Part shown: in pieces, positions 45,337 through 53,387 of the stretch
Position numbering within the stretch: position 1 is the stretch's first letter
Layout of the letters: each line of letters starts with the position of its first letter
Origin: Methanoculleus chikugoensis
Lineage (GTDB): Archaea > Halobacteriota > Methanomicrobia > Methanomicrobiales > Methanoculleaceae
Direction of reading: 5' to 3'
NCBI RefSeq assembly: GCF_900095385.1
Contig: NZ_FMID01000055.1
Location: 1 to 64,000 of the forward strand
Length of the DNA stretch: 64,000 nucleotides
The notes under the pieces: model-generated
Told to the model about the DNA's origin: nothing
Database searches by the model: none
The model's input: the letters and a program-made list of their open reading frames with translations, nothing else
Translations under genes and position numbers: made by a program

Positions 45337-46533
45337 ATGACAAAGCCTCTGGGGTTGGTTCTGGCATCGGTGCTCACCCTCGTCTTCATAGGCCTTGCTC
45401 CCCTGCTCCAGCCGGCGTGGCTGCTCACGCTCTTCCTCGTTCCGTTCTCGCTCGTCCTCTTCCTCATCAAGGATACCCGATATATATCGCTCTCGATCAT
45501 CGCACTTGCCGTGCTCTACGGGCTCGGCTGGCTCTCGACGTTCGTCTTCACCTGCACGCTCGGCATCGTCGTGACCGGGGAGGCGGCGTTCCGCGTTACC
45601 GGAGGGAAGCACGCGTCGTATCTCCACCACCTGGTTGCCGCAATCGTCGTATCGATTGCGGTGATGCTCTACCTGCAGTACGCCGCGCCGCTCGTCGCCG
45701 TGATGGGGGTGGTCGTCGCGGTGCTCCTCCGGGCGGCTCTCCGGGGGCGGGACGATGCCCTGATGATCGAGGCGCTCGGCGTCGCGATGACGATGTTCCT
45801 CTTCGAGGAACTCAACTTCGAGGTCGAACTGACTCTTCTCATCGCCGCGGCGCTCATCGGGTTCGGGTTCGGCTACACCGCCTACCGGTTCCGGGTGGCC
45901 GACGTCAGCGGCCTCTTCTCAGGCGCCATGATCGGGATCATCCTGATCGTCTTCGCGGACGTCCGGTGGTTCCTGATCATGCTCACCTTCTTCATCATCG
46001 GTGCCGGGGCTACCCGGTACCGCTACCGCGACAAGGAGCAGCTCGGTGTCGCCCAGGAGCACGGGGGCGTACGCGGCTACTTCAACGTCTTCGCAAACGG
46101 CCTGGTGGCGACGGCCGCCGCCATCCTCTTTGGGTTGACGGGGCACCCGGCATTCGTGGCGCTCTTCATGGGCAGTGTCGCCTCCGCCGCCGCCGATACC
46201 GCCGCAAGCGAGATCGGGGTCACGGGGAAGATGCCGTACCTGATCACGACGCTCAAGCCGGTGCCGCGGGGGACGAACGGCGGGGTGACCGTGCGGGGCG
46301 AGGCGGCGGCCGTCATCGCATCCGCCGTCGTCGCCGTCGTCGCATGGGCGATGGGTGTCGCCGACCCCGGGATGGCCGTCGTCACGGTCGCCGCCGGGTT
46401 CATCGGCACCAATGTCGACAGCCTGGTGGGCGCGACGCTCGAGAACAGCGGCAGGATCGGGAACTCGGGCACGAACCTGATCGCCACGTTCTCGGGCGGG
46501 ATCTCGGCGATGCTGATCTATATTCTGGTGTGA
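45337..46533 (+). CDS. DUF92 family membrane protein
   Basis: A 398-residue integral membrane protein of about 11-12 segments. The C-terminal half matches DUF92/TIGR00297: FLMGSVASAAADTAASEIG preceded by ANGLVATAAAILFG, then PVPRGTNGGVTVRGEAAAVI and FIGTNVDSLVGATLENSGRI, which carry conserved polar motifs (DTAASEIG, GTNGGVT, DSLVGATLE). Plant VTE6, a CTP-dependent phytyl-phosphate kinase, belongs to this family, so isoprenoid phosphate phosphorylation is plausible but unproven. The N-terminal half is an extra hydrophobic region. Confidence 0.87.
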   Translation: MTKPLGLVLASVLTLVFIGLAPLLQPAWLLTLFLVPFSLVLFLIKDTRYISLSIIALAVLYGLGWLSTFVFTCTLGIVVTGEAAFRVTGGKHASYLHHLVAAIVVSIAVMLYLQYAAPLVAVMGVVVAVLLRAALRGRDDALMIEALGVAMTMFLFEELNFEVELTLLIAAALIGFGFGYTAYRFRVADVSGLFSGAMIGIILIVFADVRWFLIMLTFFIIGAGATRYRYRDKEQLGVAQEHGGVRGYFNVFANGLVATAAAILFGLTGHPAFVALFMGSVASAAADTAASEIGVTGKMPYLITTLKPVPRGTNGGVTVRGEAAAVIASAVVAVVAWAMGVADPGMAVVTVAAGFIGTNVDSLVGATLENSGRIGNSGTNLIATFSGGISAMLIYILV

Positions 46534-46627
46534 AGCGGCGCAGGCTCCCTCCCCGGCCCCCGCTTCGCACCGTTCGGGGCACCTATGGAGAACATTTTGT
46601 ATCGCCGCAACCAATAGTAGACTCACT

Positions 46628-47119
46628 ATGGAGAGCGGAACGGTTGTGGGGAACCGCGTCTTTGTCGCAGAGAACGCAACGGTCATCGGAGACGTGAGGC
46701 TTGCCGACGACGTGAGCGTCTGGTTCGGCGCTGTGGTCCGGGGCGACCGGGATACGATCACGGTCGGAGCGGGCTCGAACATCCAGGACAACGCCGTCGT
46801 CCACACCACGCCCGGATTTGGGGTCACCATCGGTGCGGAAGTCTCGGTCGGGCACGGCGCCATCCTGCACGGCTGCACCATTCGCGACCGGGTGCTCGTG
46901 GGGATGGGCGCCGTCGTCCTGAACGGCGCGGTGGTGGGGGAGGGCTCCATCATCGGCGCCGGCGCGGTGGTGACGGAGGGGAAAGAGATCCCGTCAAACT
47001 CGCTCGTCCTCGGCGTGCCCGGCAAAGTGATCAGGGAGACGACGCCCGAGCAGCAGGAGAGCATCCTCCACAACGCGCGTGAATACGTCAACCTCGCAGG
47101 GAGGTACCGCCATGGCTGA
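46628..47119 (+). CDS. Gamma-class carbonic anhydrase-like protein
   Basis: A 163-residue left-handed beta-helix protein with hexapeptide repeats (VIGDVRLADDVSVWFGAVVR, DTITVGAGSNIQDNAVVHT). The metal-ligand histidines are in NAVVHTTP, VSVGHGAILHG (GHGA...LHG), as in YrdA/Cam-type enzymes. The acidic loop of Cam is missing, which is common in the CamH/YrdA subgroup, so carbonic anhydrase activity is uncertain. It starts a four-gene overlapping operon with an HdrA-like protein, mtnA and a DUF116 protein. Confidence 0.9.
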   Translation: MESGTVVGNRVFVAENATVIGDVRLADDVSVWFGAVVRGDRDTITVGAGSNIQDNAVVHTTPGFGVTIGAEVSVGHGAILHGCTIRDRVLVGMGAVVLNGAVVGEGSIIGAGAVVTEGKEIPSNSLVLGVPGKVIRETTPEQQESILHNAREYVNLAGRYRHG

Positions 47120-48386
47120 GGTCGTCGTCATCGGCGCCGGGGTCGCGGGCATCCAGGCGGCGCTCGACCTTGCCGACCACAACATCCACGTCCACCTCAT
47201 CGAGCGCGAACCGACCATCGGCGGGCACATGGCCCAGCTCGACAAGACGTTCCCCACGAACGACTGCTCGATGTGCATCCTCTCTCCGAAGATGGTCGAG
47301 GTGGCCCGGCACCCAAACGTCACCATCCATACCTGCTCCGAGGTCGAGGGGATCGAGGGCGAGGTGGGGAGGTTCCGCGTCCGGGTCAAAAAGCACCCCC
47401 GCTACATCCTCGAGAACGAGTGCAACGGCTGCGGGGACTGCGTCGCGATCTGCCCGGTGGAGGTCTACAACCGGTTCGACGCGGGCATCGGCGTCCGGAA
47501 GGCGATCTACAAGCCGCACGCCCAGGCGGTCCCGGACATCGTCGTCAAAGACCAGGAGCACTGCATCGAGTGCGGGCTCTGCTACGATGCCTGCGGGAAG
47601 GAGGCGATCCTGCACGAGGACGAGGAGCGCCACCTCGAGATCGAGGCGGCAAGCATCGTCGTCGCGACCGGGTATGCGACGTTCGATGCCAAAAACAAGG
47701 CGCAACTCCGCTACCTTCTCATCCCCGACGTCATCACGAGCCTGGAGTTCGAGCGGATGATCAACGCAAGCGGCCCGACGGGCGGGAAACTCAAGCGGCT
47801 CTCGAACGGCAAGCCCCCCCGGAGCGTGGCGTTCGTCCAGTGCGTCGGCTCCCGCGACCTCTCCGTCGGCCGCCCCTACTGCTCCGGCGTCTGCTGCATG
47901 TACGCGATGAAGAACGCCACGCTCATCCGTGAGAAGAACCCCGATATCGAGGTCGTTGTCTTCTATAACGACATCCGGGCATACGGCAAGGGCTACGAGG
48001 AGTACTACGAGCGGGCGAGGAGCCTCGGGGTCAGGTTCGTCCGCGGGTTCCCGGGCGAGGTGCTCGAGGAGAACGACCACCTGACGATGGTCGCGGAGAA
48101 TACCGAGACCGGCGAGGTGGAGACGTTCCACCCCGACCTGGTCGTCCTCTCCGTCGGGCTCGAACCGGCCCAGGGTGCGGATGCGGTGGCCCGGATGCTC
48201 GGCATCCCGCGGGACGAGTCCGGGTTCTTCGGGGTCGCCGACCAGAAACTCGGCCCCGTGCTCACGGTGAAGCCCGGGATCTACGTGGCAGGAACCGCCA
48301 CCGCGCCGAGGGACATCCCCGACTCCGTCGCGATGGGCGAGGCGGCGGCCATGCGGGCGTTCCTCGATACAATCAGGGTGGGATGA
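47112..48386 (+). CDS. HdrA-like FAD/iron-sulfur protein, short form
   Basis: A 424-residue flavoprotein homologous to the core of HdrA. GAGVAGIQAALDLA (GxGxxG at 8-13) binds FAD, and HMAQLDKTFPTNDCSMCILS is the HdrA-specific segment with conserved cysteines. Two inserted [4Fe-4S] motifs follow (CNGCGDCVAICPVEV and CIECGLCYDACGKEAI). CVGSRDLSVGRPYCSGVCC and IYVAGTATAPRDIPDSVAMG complete the fold. It lacks the N-terminal cluster domain and the C-terminal ferredoxin domains of full HdrA (650+ residues). It overlaps carbonic anhydrase and mtnA genes. Electron transfer is likely; partners are unknown. Confidence 0.9.
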   Translation: MAEVVVIGAGVAGIQAALDLADHNIHVHLIEREPTIGGHMAQLDKTFPTNDCSMCILSPKMVEVARHPNVTIHTCSEVEGIEGEVGRFRVRVKKHPRYILENECNGCGDCVAICPVEVYNRFDAGIGVRKAIYKPHAQAVPDIVVKDQEHCIECGLCYDACGKEAILHEDEERHLEIEAASIVVATGYATFDAKNKAQLRYLLIPDVITSLEFERMINASGPTGGKLKRLSNGKPPRSVAFVQCVGSRDLSVGRPYCSGVCCMYAMKNATLIREKNPDIEVVVFYNDIRAYGKGYEEYYERARSLGVRFVRGFPGEVLEENDHLTMVAENTETGEVETFHPDLVVLSVGLEPAQGADAVARMLGIPRDESGFFGVADQKLGPVLTVKPGIYVAGTATAPRDIPDSVAMGEAAAMRAFLDTIRVG

Positions 48387-49447
48387 ACATGCTGGACGAG
48401 GGAGATCCCTACACCATCGCGTGGGATGCGGAGAACGAGTGTATCCTCTACATCGACCAGACCCTGCTCCCCGAACGCTACGAGCAGATGCGGTGCGTGA
48501 CCGTCGACGACCTCGCCCGGGCGATCCGGAGGCTCGAGATCCGGGGAGCGCCGGCGCTCGGGATTGCCGGCGCGATGGGCGTGGCGCTCGCCGCCGTCCG
48601 GAGCAGGGAGACAGACCTTCAGCGGTTCTCGGGCGAGGTCGGCCGGGCGGGCGAACTCCTCAGGGGCACCCGTCCGACCGCGGTCAACCTCGCGTGGGGA
48701 ATCGACAGCGTGCTCGGGAAGATGGCGCTGGCGGCATCGGTCGCGGAGGCGAAGGAGATAGCGGTTGCCGAGGCGAACGCCGTCGCCGAGGAGGACGAAC
48801 TGACCTGCCGGAGGCTCGGCGGGTTCGGCGAAGAACTCTTCCCGGAGAGGTGCACGGTGCTCACCCACTGCAACGCGGGAGCGCTCGCCTGCCGCTGCTG
48901 GGGAACGGCGCTCGGGACGATCCGGTCGGCGGTTGAAGCCGGAAAGGACGTGCGGGTGATCGCCTGCGAGACCCGGCCGCTCAACCAGGGTTCGAGGCTC
49001 ACCTGCTGGGAACTTGCCCGGGACGGGGTCGACGTGACCCTCATCCCCGACTCGTCGGCGGCGTACCTGATGCGGAAGGGGATGATCGACCTCGTCGTCG
49101 TCGGCGCCGACCGGATCACGAAGGATGCGGTCTTCAACAAGATCGGGACGTATATGCATGCCGTCGCCGCCCGCCACCACGGCATACCGTTCTACGTCGC
49201 GGCGCCCGTCTCAACGTTCGACCTCTCCCGCGAGGAGACGGATATCACCGTCGAGGAGCGGGACCGCTCCGAACTCGCGTACTGCGGCGATAAAAGACTC
49301 GCGCCCGAGAGTGTGAACGTGCTCAACTACGCCTTCGACGCCACCCCGCTCGACCTCGTCGATGCGATCGTCACCGAGATCGGGGTGCTCCGGCCGCCGT
49401 ATACGGAGTCGTTCCGGCTGGTCCGAGATAAGGAGGTCCGGCCATGA
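48383..49447 (+). CDS. mtnA: S-methyl-5-thioribose-1-phosphate isomerase family
   Basis: A 354-residue member of the eIF2B-like/MtnA superfamily. RRLEIRGAPALGIAGAMGV (RGAPAL at 54-59), RPTAVNLAWGID, the catalytic-cysteine HCNAGALACRCWGTALG, ACETRPLNQGSRLTCWEL and VGADRITKDAVFNKIGTYMH are all present. MtnA isomerises methylthioribose-1-phosphate in methionine salvage; some archaeal relatives act on ribose-1,5-bisphosphate or in a deoxyadenosine pathway. It overlaps both neighbours by four bases. The pairing with an HdrA-like protein is unusual. Confidence 0.92.
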   Translation: MNMLDEGDPYTIAWDAENECILYIDQTLLPERYEQMRCVTVDDLARAIRRLEIRGAPALGIAGAMGVALAAVRSRETDLQRFSGEVGRAGELLRGTRPTAVNLAWGIDSVLGKMALAASVAEAKEIAVAEANAVAEEDELTCRRLGGFGEELFPERCTVLTHCNAGALACRCWGTALGTIRSAVEAGKDVRVIACETRPLNQGSRLTCWELARDGVDVTLIPDSSAAYLMRKGMIDLVVVGADRITKDAVFNKIGTYMHAVAARHHGIPFYVAAPVSTFDLSREETDITVEERDRSELAYCGDKRLAPESVNVLNYAFDATPLDLVDAIVTEIGVLRPPYTESFRLVRDKEVRP

Positions 49448-50148
49448 GTTTCCTCGATTCCGAGATCTGGATCCAGTTGATGACCCTCATCGGGGAGGTC
49501 ACGTTCTTCCTCATCCTCGGGATGCTCCTTGCCGCAGTAGCCCTCGCGATCATCGCCGCCGCCTCGATCACCCGGGGGAAGTTCTACTTACCGCAGATCC
49601 TGATACCCGGCATGGTCCTTTTAGAGGGGCTCGTGAAGGCGTTCTGCAAACTCCTCGGGCTGGACGACAAGGATCTCATCACGTTCTTCATAACGCTCAG
49701 GAACACCATGAACACGAAGGCCTTCTCCGAGACCCCCGTCGAGCAGCGGGCGGTCTTCCTGCCCCAATGCCTTCGCTCGGCGCAGTGTCCGGCAAACCTG
49801 ACGCCGGAAGGCCTCAAATGCCGCAACTGCGGCCGCTGTTCGGTCGGGGAGAACACTGCGTGGCTTGAGAAACGCGGCTACCGGGTCTTCATCGTCCCGG
49901 GCTCGACGTTCATCAAGCGGATGGTCAAGAAGTATCACCCGCGGGCGATCATCGGCGTCGGCTGCCTCATGGAGGTAAAAGACGGGATCGATATGTCCGA
50001 CCGGATAGGGATCGTCGCTCTCGGTGTCGTGAACCTAAAAGACGGGTGCGTGGAGACGGTAGCGGACTGGGGCGCGGTGAGAGATGCCGCTATGCTCGGC
50101 ATCAAACATTCATCAGACCCCGTAGACTTTCACGGCCCTGCCGAATAA
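49444..50148 (+). CDS. DUF116 family protein
   Basis: A 234-residue protein with one N-terminal transmembrane region (LIGEVTFFLILGMLLAAVAL AIIAAA) and a cytoplasmic cysteine-rich domain: LPQCLRSAQCPANLTPEGLK CRNCGRC, then GVGCLMEVKDGIDM. Five clustered cysteines suggest an iron-sulfur cluster or zinc site. DUF116 proteins have no established function and occur widely in methanogens and strict anaerobes. It ends the gamma-CA/HdrA-like/mtnA operon and overlaps the convergent bactofilin-like gene by 36 bases. Confidence 0.88.
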   Translation: MSFLDSEIWIQLMTLIGEVTFFLILGMLLAAVALAIIAAASITRGKFYLPQILIPGMVLLEGLVKAFCKLLGLDDKDLITFFITLRNTMNTKAFSETPVEQRAVFLPQCLRSAQCPANLTPEGLKCRNCGRCSVGENTAWLEKRGYRVFIVPGSTFIKRMVKKYHPRAIIGVGCLMEVKDGIDMSDRIGIVALGVVNLKDGCVETVADWGAVRDAAMLGIKHSSDPVDFHGPAE

Positions 50149-50523
50149 CTGCTCGCTGGTGACCTTGCCGTAAACGAAGATCGTCTCGTCGCTGTTCACG
50201 GCACCGACCCTGACCCCCGGCCGGAGGGTGACGTTGCCCCCCGCCTTGACCGAATGGAGGCACGCGTTGTCGCAGATGGTGGCGGTCTCCAGAACCCTGA
50301 GCGGCCCTTTTATCCTGGCGTCATGGCCGACGACGATGCTGTCGGCCTCGACGAACCCGCCGACCGTCGAACCCGGCCCGAGTTCGAGGCGGCCGGCAAC
50401 GACCATATTGCCCCAGATGTGCGTCTCGGGAGGGGTGATGAAATTCCCGTCTATCTTCACGTTTCCGTCAAAAAAGGAACCTTTCGGTGCTATGTACGTG
50501 TCCCCGTGCCGGTAAACTTTCAT
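50113..50523 (-). CDS. Bactofilin-like polymer-forming protein
   Basis: A 136-residue all-beta protein of short repeated turns: GSFFDGNVKIDGNFITPPET, HIWGNMVVAGRLELGPGSTV, FVEADSIVVGHDARIKGPLR and LHSVKAGGNVTLRPGVRVGA. The pattern matches the right-handed beta-helix of bactofilins (DUF583), which polymerise into filaments at the membrane. No transmembrane segment is seen. It is convergent with the DUF116 gene. The cellular role in archaea is unknown. Confidence 0.85.
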   Translation of the reverse strand: MKVYRHGDTYIAPKGSFFDGNVKIDGNFITPPETHIWGNMVVAGRLELGPGSTVGGFVEADSIVVGHDARIKGPLRVLETATICDNACLHSVKAGGNVTLRPGVRVGAVNSDETIFVYGKVTSEQLFGRAVKVYGV

Positions 50524-51213
50524 GAAGATCTCCTGGATAACAGCTCGGCCCGTAACCTGATAAAATTATCAGTGTGATTATCCAAACATTGCAGGGCTGC
50601 ATCTGTTTTTTTGTCGGCCCATGTTCGCCGGATATTTACATCACCGGCGGAGTCTGTCGTTTCCCGTAGCCCGCGCTCCTGCCTCTATCGCGTAAGGCTC
50701 TATCTGTAGCCCTTTCCTCTGTCTCCGCCACACATGCTGTTATCTGTAGCCCCCACCCCGCCCGCGCTTCGCGCTCCTCCCCCGCCCACGAGGGGCGGGG
50801 GCAGTTATGGCGATATCCGGTGGAAAAACCATGTCCCGGGGCACACACCACACTTTTCAGCATCTTCCCATCCAGTGGACCGTGGGGGTATCGCCATTGG
50901 GGGTGGGGCTGACGGGGAGGGGGAGCATCCTCCTCTCCTGTCTCTATCGCGTAAGGCTCTATCGATAGCCCCCACCCCGCCCGGCCTTCGGCCTCCTCCC
51001 CCGCCCGCAAGGGGCGGGGGCAGTGCGTGGCGATATCCACAGAAAGCCGTGTACGGTTCTCCCCATCCTGTGGATCGTGGTGAGTATCGCTATTGGGTGA
51101 ACGACGTCCTGAAAGGACGGAGATCGAGCACTGAAGGTGCGAAGAGGGGGCGGGCGGGAGTGCGATGAGTGGGACGGCCGGATGAAGGTATTGAACTATC
51201 GGGGTTCCCGCGG
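50524..51213. repeat. GC-rich dispersed repeat, locus 4
   Basis: No gene is seen in these 690 bases. Part C is at 50743-50818 (hairpin GCGCTTCGCGC; CCCCGCCC...GGGGCGGGGGCAGT; TGGCGATATCC). A full unit A-B-C is at 50873-51037, where the first hairpin reads GGCCTTCGGCC. A degenerate box A is at 51067-51098. The copies keep the pairing of the hairpin while changing its bases. The reverse-strand frame through the region is arginine/proline-rich repeat sequence, not a protein. Confidence 0.8.
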
Positions 51214-52053
51214 TCATATCACCGCGGCAATCGCAAAGACCGCAAGCGCGGCAAACATCCCCATTCGCAGGATCGATGTCGCACCGGACTCCCGGACGCA
51301 GCCCGGCGTCGTGCATCTAAGACCCCGGAAGGCCCCGAAGAGGATGACGAGATCCACGACCGCGATGCCGGCGAGGTACAAGAGGCCCCACCAGTCGCCG
51401 GAGGGGAGGAGGCTCACCACCACGGCGCCGCAGGCGCAGGCGAACGCGAAGATCCCCGTCCTCTGGACGCCGACGATCATGGGTAAGGTGCGTGCGCCCC
51501 CCGCCGCGTCCCCGTCGACGTCTTCCGCATCTTTCAGGAGTTCCCTCGCGATGGTCGCAAGGAACGTGATCGCCGCGAGCGAGAGGTTCCGGACCAGCCC
51601 CTCGATGCCCGCAAACGCTCCGCCGAAGAGGAAGACGCTCGCCGTCAGGTAGGCGACGGCTCCGTTGCCGAGGACGGGGATGCGCTTCAGCCGGACGGCG
51701 TAGGCGACGAGGATGCTCGAGTTTATGACGGCGATCGCAAGGCAGAGCGGCGGTGTCAGGGCGGCAATCGCGATGCCGGCGATAAAGAGCGCCGCTGCAT
51801 ACGCCCTTGCACCGCCAAGGCTGATCTCCCCTGCCGGTATGGGGCGGTCGGGGCGGTTGATCCGGTCGATATCAACGTCGCAGACGTCGTTGATGACGTT
51901 CCCGCCGGCGGTGATGAGCGCGACGATCACGGCGAGCAGGAGCGACGGCGGGGTGAGCGTCCCGGTGGCGATGAGATAGCCGATGAGCGCGGTAAGGCCG
52001 GCAACGACGGCGTTGTGCGGGCGGGTAATCCGGATGAATGCGGCGGCGCTCAT
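51214..52053 (-). CDS. UbiA-family geranylgeranylglyceryl-phosphate geranylgeranyltransferase
   Basis: A 279-residue prenyltransferase with about eight membrane helices. Both aspartate-rich motifs are present: NDVCDVDIDRINRPDRPIPA and KDAEDVDGDAAGG. Archaeal UbiA proteins of this kind (DGGGP synthase) attach the second geranylgeranyl chain of membrane lipids. The ATG at 52053 yields the family N-terminus SAAAFIRITRPHNAVVAGLT; the longer frame would read through the tRNA-Arg gene. Substrate is by family; other UbiA roles are possible. Confidence 0.88.
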   Translation of the reverse strand: MSAAAFIRITRPHNAVVAGLTALIGYLIATGTLTPPSLLLAVIVALITAGGNVINDVCDVDIDRINRPDRPIPAGEISLGGARAYAAALFIAGIAIAALTPPLCLAIAVINSSILVAYAVRLKRIPVLGNGAVAYLTASVFLFGGAFAGIEGLVRNLSLAAITFLATIARELLKDAEDVDGDAAGGARTLPMIVGVQRTGIFAFACACGAVVVSLLPSGDWWGLLYLAGIAVVDLVILFGAFRGLRCTTPGCVRESGATSILRMGMFAALAVFAIAAVI

Positions 52054-52127
52054 TCTTGAAGAGGTAGGTTCTCTGGCGGAAGATAAATAACCCGAGGGTC
52101 TATCGTGGGTTGGATTCGGAAAAACGA

Positions 52128-52202
52128 CGGGCTTGGGGGGATTTGAACCCCCGACATTCAGCTTAGGAGGCTGACGCCATGTCCGGACTAGGCCACAAGC
52201 CC
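52128..52202 (-). tRNA. tRNA-Arg (CCT)
   Basis: On the reverse strand, acceptor GGGCTTG/CAAGCCC with discriminator G. Anticodon stem TCAGC/GCTGA holds loop CTCCTAA (anticodon CCT). T arm is GGGGG-TTCAAAT-CCCCC. There is no intron or encoded CCA. It lies between ubiA and trm1; Trm1 methylates G26 of tRNAs. Confidence 0.94.
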
Positions 52203-52271
52203 ATACCCTGGAGTAGAAGTATTGCTCATGAGAAGGTATAAGCGTATCGAGCATCCACCTTTTCGGGAAGC

Positions 52272-53387
52272 ATGGACGTTGTCGAGGTTACCGAAGGAAG
52301 AACCAGGTTTCTCGTACCCAGACAGGATCCTCGCCTCCAGTTCCCGCCGGGAAGCGGCCCGGTCTTTTATAATGCGCGCATGGAGATGAACCGGGACGCC
52401 ACCGTCCTCCTGCTCGCCGTACTGAGGCCACAGAGTTACCTCGACGCGATGGGCGCATCCGGTGTCCGGGGCCTCAGAGTGGCACACGAGGTCGGGATAC
52501 CGGTGACGATCAACGACCGGAACGCGCAAGCGGTCGATCTCGCCCGGCGGAACGCGGAGGCGCTGGGTCTCGCCGTCGAGGTCACCCGCGAGGACGCGAA
52601 CGTCCTGATGAGCGGGAGAACGTTCGATGCCGTCGACCTCGACCCCTTCGGAACGCCGGCGCCGTTCGTCGACTCCGCGGCCCGGAGCGCCGGGAACTAC
52701 CTCTTCGTCACCGCCACCGACACCGCGCCGCTCTGCGGGGCGCACCTGAAGGCAGGCATGCGCCGTTACTTCTCCCGGCCCCGGAACACCGAGTACCACG
52801 CCGAGGTCGGTCTCCGGACGCTGATGGGGTTCGTGGCACGCGAGGTGATCAAGTACGACCGCGGGGTGGAACCGCTCTTCTGCTACGCGCACGAGCACTT
52901 CCACCGCCTGCACCTGCGGCTCCGGTACGGGGCTGCGGCGGCCGACCGGGCGCTTGCACGGATCGGCTACGTGATGCAGTGTCCAGACTGCCTCTACCGC
53001 TCGGAGAGGACCGGAATGCTCCCCGAACCGGAAGAGTGCCCGCTCTGCGGCGCGAGCCTCGTGCCGGTCGGCCCGCTCTGGACGGGGAGGATCAACGACG
53101 ATGCGACGCTTGCCGCGATGCAGGAGGGCCTGGCGTCGGTCACGGCCGGAACCGGGACGCGGATCGGGCGGCTGCTCGCGACCTGCCGGCAGGAACTCGA
53201 TACGTCGAGCCACTACGACTACCACGTCGTCGCAAAACGCCTGCGGCTCTCTCCTGCCGGGATCGAGAGTGTCATCGGGCGGTTGCAGGCTCTCGGCTAC
53301 CAGGCAAGCCGCGCACACTACTCGGGAACGGCGATAAAGACCGATGCGCCGCTCCCGGTCCTCGAAGAAGTGATCAGCGGCGGGTGA
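52272..53387 (+). CDS. trm1: tRNA (guanine(26)-N(2))-dimethyltransferase
   Basis: A 371-residue Trm1. The SAM-binding motif is LDAMGASGVRGLRVAHEVG, catalytic motif DLDPFGTPAPFVDSA, and the C-terminal domain has a zinc site (QCPDCLYRSERTGML and CPLCGASLV) and NTEYHAEVGLRTLMG. N-terminal VFYNARMEMNRDATVLLL is typical. It makes m2,2G26 in many tRNAs. It converges with the DRG GTPase gene, overlapping by 14 bases. Confidence 0.95.
   Translation: MDVVEVTEGRTRFLVPRQDPRLQFPPGSGPVFYNARMEMNRDATVLLLAVLRPQSYLDAMGASGVRGLRVAHEVGIPVTINDRNAQAVDLARRNAEALGLAVEVTREDANVLMSGRTFDAVDLDPFGTPAPFVDSAARSAGNYLFVTATDTAPLCGAHLKAGMRRYFSRPRNTEYHAEVGLRTLMGFVAREVIKYDRGVEPLFCYAHEHFHRLHLRLRYGAAAADRALARIGYVMQCPDCLYRSERTGMLPEPEECPLCGASLVPVGPLWTGRINDDATLAAMQEGLASVTAGTGTRIGRLLATCRQELDTSSHYDYHVVAKRLRLSPAGIESVIGRLQALGYQASRAHYSGTAIKTDAPLPVLEEVISGG

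Noticed and set aside
45919-47091. 390-codon minus-strand frame over the DUF92 and carbonic anhydrase genes
   Set aside because: Shadow of two genes on the other strand; no start signal or motif.
50636-51316. 226-codon frame over the GC-rich repeats
   Set aside because: It contains the translated repeat (PRPSWAGEEREARAGWGL) in several places; repeated non-coding DNA rather than a protein gene.
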